Part shown: positions 59,194-64,000 of the stretch, one piece after another
How the letters are laid out: each line of letters starts with the position of its first letter
Numbering within the stretch: position 1 is the first letter of the stretch
DNA from: Sphingopyxis sp.
Lineage (GTDB): Bacteria > Pseudomonadota > Alphaproteobacteria > Sphingomonadales > Sphingomonadaceae
Direction: 5' to 3'
Assembly (NCBI RefSeq): GCF_016793825.1
Contig: NZ_JAEULM010000044.1
Span: 1-64,000, forward strand
DNA length: 64,000 nucleotides
Translations under genes and position numbers: made by a program
Notes under the pieces: generated by a model
The model's database searches: none
Told to the model about the DNA's origin: nothing
Seen by the model: the letters and a program-made list of their open reading frames with translations, nothing else

Positions 59194-60534
59194 ATGACCG
59201 ACAGCGACGGCGAAGTTACGCGCGGAGCGGCCGCGCTGCTGGTCGTGCCCGAATGGCGCGGCCAGCGCCTGTCGCGCGACCTCGATGCTCGCGTCGAGGA
59301 GGCGAAGGGGCTTGCGGTCGCTATCGGGCTCGATGTTGTCGCAGTCCATCCGCTTCGGCTCAGGCAGACGCGCGCAGCGACGCTGATCGGGGTCGGGCAG
59401 ATCGAGGCGATCAAACCGGATATCGCCATGAACGATGTCCAGCTTGTCGTCGTCGATGCGGCGCTGAGTGCCATCCAGCAACGAAATCTCGAAACCGAGT
59501 TCGGTGCGAAGGTCATCGACCGCACGGGATTGATTCTGGAGATTTTCGGGGAGCGGGCCGCAACGGCCGAGGGGCGGCTTCAGGTCGAACTCGCCCATCT
59601 CGATTATCAGGCGGGGCGGCTGGTTCGCAGTTGGACGCACCTTGAGCGCCAGCGCGGCGGCTTCGGCTTTCTCGGCGGCCCCGGCGAAACGCAGATCGAG
59701 GCCGACCGGCGGATGATCCGCAACCGTATGGCGCGGATCCGCAAGCAGCTTGAAGATGCGCGGCGGACGCGGCAGTTGCAGCGGGCTAAGCGTCAACGCG
59801 CACCTTGGCCTGTCGTTGCCCTCGTGGGGTATACAAACGCTGGAAAATCTACATTTTTCAATCGTCTGACGGGAAGTGACGTCATGGCGGAAGACATGCT
59901 TTTTGCGACGCTTGACCCGACGATGCGGGAAATCCGCTTGCCCGGTATCGACAAGGCGATCCTGTCGGATACCGTCGGCTTCGTCTCCGATCTGCCGACG
60001 GAACTGGTCGCGGCGTTCCGCGCCACGCTTGAGGAGGTCACAACGGCCGATCTCATCGTCCACGTCCGCGATATCGTTCATCCCGACAGCGACGCGCAGT
60101 TCGACGATGTGCGCGCGATTCTCGACTCACTTGGCGTCAACGGCGTGCATGACGGGGAGGGGGACGATGCCTCGATCGTCATTCCGCAGATCGAAATCTG
60201 GAACAAGATCGATACGGCGAACAGGGATCGGAAAGCGCAGATCGAAGAGATGGCCGCCCGGCGCCCTGATGTCGCGGTCATTTCGGCCGTGACGGGCGAT
60301 GGTGTCGAGGCTGCGCGAATGCTCATGGCATCGCGGCTGACCGCGCAGCACCAAATCGCGAAGATATTTCTGGCGTTTGACCAGGGCGAGGCAATGGCGT
60401 GGCTCCACGCGCGCGGCGAAGTCCTGTCAGACGAGCTGGAGGGGGAGGGACATGTCCTGACGGTCCGGCTCGATCCTGCCGACCGGGCGCGGTTCGAGCG
60501 GCTTTGGCCGGTTAGCGGCGTTCCGACGCCTTGA
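59194..60534 (+). CDS. hflX: GTPase HflX
   Basis: The 446-aa product has an N-terminal HflX domain (LRQTRAATLIGVGQIEAI, then LQVELAHLDYQAGRLVRSW and the Gly-rich GGFGFLGGPGETQIE) and a GTPase domain with G1 VGYTNAGKSTFFNRL at about 210, G3 LSDTVGFVSDLP and G4 IWNKID. HflX splits or rescues stalled 70S ribosomes under stress. The gene lies 9 bp after hfq. Its end overlaps convergent mazG by 23 bp. Confidence 0.94.
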   Translation: MTDSDGEVTRGAAALLVVPEWRGQRLSRDLDARVEEAKGLAVAIGLDVVAVHPLRLRQTRAATLIGVGQIEAIKPDIAMNDVQLVVVDAALSAIQQRNLETEFGAKVIDRTGLILEIFGERAATAEGRLQVELAHLDYQAGRLVRSWTHLERQRGGFGFLGGPGETQIEADRRMIRNRMARIRKQLEDARRTRQLQRAKRQRAPWPVVALVGYTNAGKSTFFNRLTGSDVMAEDMLFATLDPTMREIRLPGIDKAILSDTVGFVSDLPTELVAAFRATLEEVTTADLIVHVRDIVHPDSDAQFDDVRAILDSLGVNGVHDGEGDDASIVIPQIEIWNKIDTANRDRKAQIEEMAARRPDVAVISAVTGDGVEAARMLMASRLTAQHQIAKIFLAFDQGEAMAWLHARGEVLSDELEGEGHVLTVRLDPADRARFERLWPVSGVPTP

Positions 60535-61297
60535 CGGAGGTCCAATGGGCTTCCAGCGCCTCCAGAGGCAGGTCAGTCATATCGCTTCCGGCGCGTTCCT
60601 CGACGGCTTTGAAGCGCCGTGCAAACTTGTCGTTGGCGGCCCGGAGCGCACTTTCGGCGTCCACGCCGAGATGACGTGCATAATTGACGACCGCGAACAG
60701 CAGGTCGCCAATCTCTTCGGTTCGCTCGATATCGTCTGCGGCCGTCAAGACTTCTTCGAGCTCCTCGGCGATCTTGGCGCGCGGCCCAGCCGCGTCGGGC
60801 CAGTCGAACCCGACGCGCGATGCACGACCTTGAAGCTTCTGCGCCCGCAGCAGCGCCGGCAACGACAGGGCTACGCCGTCGAGCGCGCTTTTCGGTCCAT
60901 TCGACGTGCGTTCTGCCGCCTTGATATTTTCCCACTGCACGCGGACGTCGGCGGCCTTGGCGTCGCCGAAAATGTGAGGGTGACGACGTTCCATCTTGTC
61001 GCTGATCGCGGTCGCGACATCGTCGAAGCCGAACAGGCCTTCATCCGTGGCGATCTGACTATGGAAAACGACCTGAAGCAACAGGTCGCCGAGTTCGTCG
61101 CAGATCGCGGCAGGATCGCCGCCAGCAACGGCATCGGCAACCTCATAGGCTTCCTCGATCGTATAGGGAACGATCGTCGAGAAATCCTGCGCAAGATCCC
61201 ATTCGCATCCGCCGTCCGGATCGCGAAGTGCGGCCATGACGCGCAGCAAGCGATCGATGGGGGAGACAGGGCTGTGGGAATCTGTCGCTGCAGTCAT
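60512..61297 (-). CDS. mazG: Nucleoside triphosphate pyrophosphohydrolase MazG
   Basis: The 261-aa product has two MazG helical domains. The first shows GCEWDLAQDF, YTIEEAYEVADA and DELGDLLLQVVFHS; the second KIAEELEEVLTA and TEEIGDLLFAVVNYARHLG. These acidic ExxE-type motifs bind magnesium. MazG removes pyrophosphate from non-canonical nucleotides. It overlaps the hflX 3-prime end. An AT-rich palindrome lies just upstream. Confidence 0.94.
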   Translation of the reverse strand: MTAATDSHSPVSPIDRLLRVMAALRDPDGGCEWDLAQDFSTIVPYTIEEAYEVADAVAGGDPAAICDELGDLLLQVVFHSQIATDEGLFGFDDVATAISDKMERRHPHIFGDAKAADVRVQWENIKAAERTSNGPKSALDGVALSLPALLRAQKLQGRASRVGFDWPDAAGPRAKIAEELEEVLTAADDIERTEEIGDLLFAVVNYARHLGVDAESALRAANDKFARRFKAVEERAGSDMTDLPLEALEAHWTSVKASERR

Positions 61298-61363
61298 AGA
61301 ATTATCCGATAATATATATTATGTAAAATACGAGATGGCGGGCTGAGGGAAGATGCTCCCGAT
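61298..61363 (-). promoter_or_regulatory. AT-rich spacer upstream of mazG with perfect palindrome
   Basis: The 66-bp spacer includes ATAATATATATTAT (61309-61322), a perfect 14-bp palindrome just 12 bp before the mazG start codon. It stands out in this GC-rich region. It may be part of a mazG promoter or an operator. Confidence 0.4.
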
Positions 61364-61546
61364 CTATCCCCCGCGCGCCGCCTGAAACGTCCAGATCGCG
61401 AGAAATACCAGCCCGAAGATCGCCACCCACGCGAGCGCCATCTTGATACCGTCTGCCAATCTGATCCGACGTGCGACCAACGCGCTCAGCACGAGCGCGA
61501 ACGCTCCAACGAACCACGCCAGTTGAACTGCTGTATCTCCGTTCAC
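61364..61546 (-). CDS. 60-aa membrane protein
   Basis: The product has two hydrophobic segments (about 7-24 and 35-54), separated by RRIRLADGIK. Its ATG overlaps the stop of the metallo-beta-lactamase gene (ATGA), which supports translation. The helices resemble the N-terminal membrane part of retropepsin-like aspartic proteases of the TIGR02281 type, but no protease domain follows, so it could be a remnant or a separate small protein. Function unknown. Confidence 0.62.
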   Translation of the reverse strand: MNGDTAVQLAWFVGAFALVLSALVARRIRLADGIKMALAWVAIFGLVFLAIWTFQAARGG

Positions 61547-62307
61547 AATTGCACCTCCAGCCCGTCGTAGCCCGGCTCGACGCCTGGCGGCAGCTCTGCC
61601 GCAAGGTCGTCATAATCCATCGTGTTGTCCATATGCGTGATGATGGCGCGCGGATTGCCGACTTTGTTCAGTCCTTCGAGGGTCATGGCCAGATGCGGAT
61701 GGGTCGGATGCGGGTAGCGACGGAGAGCGTCGATCACGAACAGGTCAACACACTGAAAGAAATCGACCATATCGTCGGTAAATTTCGAGAAATCAGTGGC
61801 ATATGCTATTTTATGCGCACCATCACTGAAGATCAGACCGGTGGCCTTGATGGGACCGTGCGGCATTTCGAGCGCTGATACTTCGATCGGCCCGATCGAC
61901 TGATGATCATCGAGATCGATCGGATCGACCGATGCCGGATAGCCCGCGTTGCCGGCAAATGCGTAGGTGAACCGCCATTTCAGAATATCGAGCACATGAT
62001 TGCGAGCATAGACGGGCACGGCCGACCGACGCATGTGCATCACCTGCCGCAGATCGTCGAGCCCGTGCGTGTGATCGGCGTGTTCATGCGTCCAGATCAC
62101 GGCATCGATCGCGCCGACGCCAGCATCTAGCAGTTGCAGCCGCATGTCCGGGCTGGTGTCGACAAGGATGCGAAAGCCGCCCAGCGAGACGAGGATCGAC
62201 GCGCGACTGCGCAGGTTGCGCGGATTGTCGGGATCGCACGCACCCCAATCGTTTCCGATCCGCGGAACGCCCGACGACGTCCCGCAACCCAGAATCCGGA
62301 CCTTCAT
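61543..62307 (-). CDS. Metallo-beta-lactamase fold hydrolase, PhnP-like
   Basis: The 254-aa product starts VRILGCGTSSGVPRIG after Met-Lys and has the zinc motif WTHEHADHTHGLDDLR at about residues 71-86, ATDFSKF with the bridging Asp, and ITHMDNTMDY with the last His near 229. This arrangement fits the PhnP/phosphodiesterase group that opens cyclic phosphates; the true substrate is unknown. It lies 13 bp after tatD and overlaps the 60-aa gene. Confidence 0.88.
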   Translation of the reverse strand: MKVRILGCGTSSGVPRIGNDWGACDPDNPRNLRSRASILVSLGGFRILVDTSPDMRLQLLDAGVGAIDAVIWTHEHADHTHGLDDLRQVMHMRRSAVPVYARNHVLDILKWRFTYAFAGNAGYPASVDPIDLDDHQSIGPIEVSALEMPHGPIKATGLIFSDGAHKIAYATDFSKFTDDMVDFFQCVDLFVIDALRRYPHPTHPHLAMTLEGLNKVGNPRAIITHMDNTMDYDDLAAELPPGVEPGYDGLEVQL

Positions 62308-62320
62308 ATGCGATATGGCG

Positions 62321-63097
62321 TCATGGGGCGGCCTTGTTGAAAAGCTTGTAGAAATTGGCGCTTGTTGCCGCTGCGAGATCGTCGGCGTTCTCCCCTCTCA
62401 GCTCCGCGAGAAAGGCCAGCGTGTCTGCCACGAACGCGGGCTCGCCGGTCTTGCCCCGGTGCGGAACGGGGGCAAGGAAAGGGGAGTCGGTTTCGACCAG
62501 CAGTCGCTCCTGCGGTAGCCACTTCGCGGTGGCCTGAAGCTCGGCGGCGTTCTTGAACGTCACGATGCCCGAGATCGAGATATAAAGACCAAGGTCGAGC
62601 GCTTTCCGTGCAAAGGCGTCGCTGGCGGTGAAGCAGTGGATCACCCCGGGAAAGATCGCCCTTCCCATCTCCTCGCCCAGCAGTGACAGCGTGTCGGCCT
62701 CGGCGTTGCGGGTGTGGACGATTACCGGCAGGCCCGTCTGCTGCGATGCATGGATGTGACAGCGAAAACTGTCCTGCTGCCGCGCACGATCGCTTTTGTC
62801 GTAATAATAATCGAGGCCGGTTTCGCCAATCCCCACCACGCGCGGATGGGCGGTGCGGCCGACGAGCTTTGCGGTGTCCACTTCGGGGTGATTGTCGGCA
62901 TCGTGCGGGTGGATACCCACGCTCGCCCAGACGTCCTCATTCGCCTCCGCCGCGGCCAGCACATCGTCCCATTCATTCTCGCGTGTCGCGATGTTGAGCA
63001 TCGCCGTAACACCGCGTTCCCTCGCCCGGAAGAGTACGCCATCCTGCTGCTCGGCAAGTCCCTTGTAATTAAGGTGACAGTGCGAATCGACGAGCAT
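62321..63097 (-). CDS. tatD: TatD family DNase
   Basis: The 258-aa product has the amidohydrolase-type metal sites: VDSHCHLNY at the N-terminus, GIHPHDAD, IGETGLDYYY, VIVHTRNAE, HCFT and VETDSPFLAP. TatD enzymes are magnesium-dependent 3-prime exonucleases linked to DNA repair or RNA quality control; some act as D-aminoacyl-tRNA deacylase relatives. The ATG shares one base with the metG stop (TAATG), so translation is probably coupled. Confidence 0.93.
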   Translation of the reverse strand: MLVDSHCHLNYKGLAEQQDGVLFRARERGVTAMLNIATRENEWDDVLAAAEANEDVWASVGIHPHDADNHPEVDTAKLVGRTAHPRVVGIGETGLDYYYDKSDRARQQDSFRCHIHASQQTGLPVIVHTRNAEADTLSLLGEEMGRAIFPGVIHCFTASDAFARKALDLGLYISISGIVTFKNAAELQATAKWLPQERLLVETDSPFLAPVPHRGKTGEPAFVADTLAFLAELRGENADDLAAATSANFYKLFNKAAP

Positions 63098-64000
63098 TAT
63101 GCCTCCCCTTCCCCTTCTTCATCGGGCAGTTCAAGGCGGGGAAAGATCGGAACCGGCTGCCCGACAGCGAAGTCGCCCGCCGCGAGCGCCGGAAACCACC
63201 CCTTGTCGGCAAGCGCTGCGAAACCGCGCGCGTCCGCGGCAATGCCCATCTGGTCGAGCAGCGCGTCGGCAGCGGCCGGTACGACCGGACGGATGGCGAT
63301 TGCAAGCGTGCGAACGGCCTGGAACAAGGTCATCAGGACCGCCCGCATCCGTTCGGGGTCGGTCTTACGGAGCGCCCACGGCGCCTGCGCATCGACATAC
63401 TGATTGCAGGCAAATACGGCGCGAATCCAATCTTCGATGCCCACCGAAAAGGCCAGTTGTTCAAACTCGCGCGGCAGGCGGTCGGTCGCCATCGTTTCAA
63501 GGTCGGCGAGCAGGGCGATATCGCCCGGTGCAGCGACGTAGTCGCTTGACAATGCCCCTTCCAAATTCTTGAAAATCATCGACAAACTGCGCTGAGCCAA
63601 ATTTCCGAAGCTGTTCGCCAGGTCCGCGTTGGCCGTCCGCACGATCGCTTCTGCCGAATAGCTGCCATCTTGTCCGAAACTCACTTCGCGGAGCAGGTAA
63701 TAGCGCAGCGCATCGACGCCGAAACGCTCGGCAAGTTCAATCGGATCCACGACATTCCCGAGAGATTTCGACATTTTTTCGCCGCGGTTGAGCAAGAACC
63801 CGTGGCCGAATATCTGCTTCGGCAGGGGAAGGCCTGCACTCATCAGGAAGGCTGGCCAGTAAACGGCATGAAAACGCACGATATCTTTGCCGATCATATG
63901 AATGTCGGCGGGCCAGAAGCGGCTCCATTCGCTATCCGGGTCGGGGTAACCGAGCGCGGACATGTAAGTCGTCAGAGCATCGACCCACACATACATCACA
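63097..64000 (-). CDS. metG: Methionyl-tRNA synthetase, C-terminal part (partial)
   Basis: About 300 residues are visible; the start lies beyond the window. MYVWVDALTTYMSALGYPD, HMIGKDIVRFHAVYWPAFL and the KMSKS loop in GEKMSKSLGNVVDP identify a class I methionyl-tRNA synthetase. After the catalytic domain comes the helical anticodon-binding region, with NQYVDAQAPWALRKTDPERM. It ends in an acidic tail without the dimerising EMAP-like domain, so it is the short form. It is upstream of tatD in a metG-tatD-MBL operon. Confidence 0.95.
   Translation of the reverse strand, partial: VMYVWVDALTTYMSALGYPDPDSEWSRFWPADIHMIGKDIVRFHAVYWPAFLMSAGLPLPKQIFGHGFLLNRGEKMSKSLGNVVDPIELAERFGVDALRYYLLREVSFGQDGSYSAEAIVRTANADLANSFGNLAQRSLSMIFKNLEGALSSDYVAAPGDIALLADLETMATDRLPREFEQLAFSVGIEDWIRAVFACNQYVDAQAPWALRKTDPERMRAVLMTLFQAVRTLAIAIRPVVPAAADALLDQMGIAADARGFAALADKGWFPALAAGDFAVGQPVPIFPRLELPDEEGEGEA

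Overview
The window is a compact, GC-rich stretch of an alphaproteobacterial chromosome. The gene order (nuoA-N followed by birA, coaX and rnj; dusB-ntrB-ntrC-ntrY-ntrX-hfq-hflX), a PEPxxWA-CTERM protein, an Hfq made of two fused Sm domains and fused ispDF all point to Sphingomonadaceae, probably Sphingopyxis or a close relative. That placement is inference from gene content. Nothing looks like a prophage, insertion sequence or CRISPR array.

Layout. 1-9.5 kb: the 3-prime end of transketolase, then gap, pgk and a class I fructose-bisphosphate aldolase, a small-molecule O-methyltransferase, a lipoprotein, a thiamine phosphate synthase family gene, an M23 peptidase, an OPT-family transporter, efp and a SuhB-type phosphatase. 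9.5-29.2 kb: a YbjN-like secreted protein, then one near-continuous co-directional run, mostly with ATGA/GTGA overlaps. It holds the full 14-subunit complex I operon (nuoA-N), three extra genes wedged inside it (a 69-aa membrane protein, a 217-aa secreted protein and a 46-aa membrane protein), then birA, coaX, RNase J and a DUF1467 membrane protein.

29.2-37.4 kb: accessory and signalling genes: a GNAT acetyltransferase, a 789-aa membrane coiled-coil protein, an HPt-like protein without the phospho-accepting histidine, a secreted TPR-like protein, an Lrp/AsnC regulator divergent from a histidine kinase with a degenerate ATPase domain, and a polysaccharide deacetylase-like protein. 37.4-42.6 kb: two tRNA genes (CAU and UGG anticodons) flank an M20 peptidase gene broken by an in-frame stop. 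Then come a PEP-CTERM protein, a repeat-rich secreted adhesin-like protein and an Ala-rich repeat lipoprotein with a clear promoter and terminator.

42.7-51.2 kb: housekeeping and mixed genes: an M28 peptidase, ettA, a thioesterase-like protein, a membrane protein with a beta-carbonic anhydrase, lipA with a Coq10/RatA-like gene, a 325-bp non-coding stretch, and cinA-type amidase with bifunctional ispDF. 51.3-60.5 kb: the nitrogen-regulation cluster dusB-ntrB-ntrC-ntrY-ntrX-hfq-hflX. NtrC keeps the sigma-54 contact motif GAFTGA; NtrX does not. 60.5-64 kb, minus strand: mazG, a 60-aa membrane protein, a PhnP-like metallo-beta-lactamase protein, tatD and the C-terminal part of metG.

The points most worth a second look are the three accessory genes in the nuo operon, the tandem Hfq, the NtrC/NtrX motif split, the pseudo-HPt beside the coiled-coil protein, the nonsense-interrupted M20 gene, and the unusual tails or loops of NuoC and NuoL.
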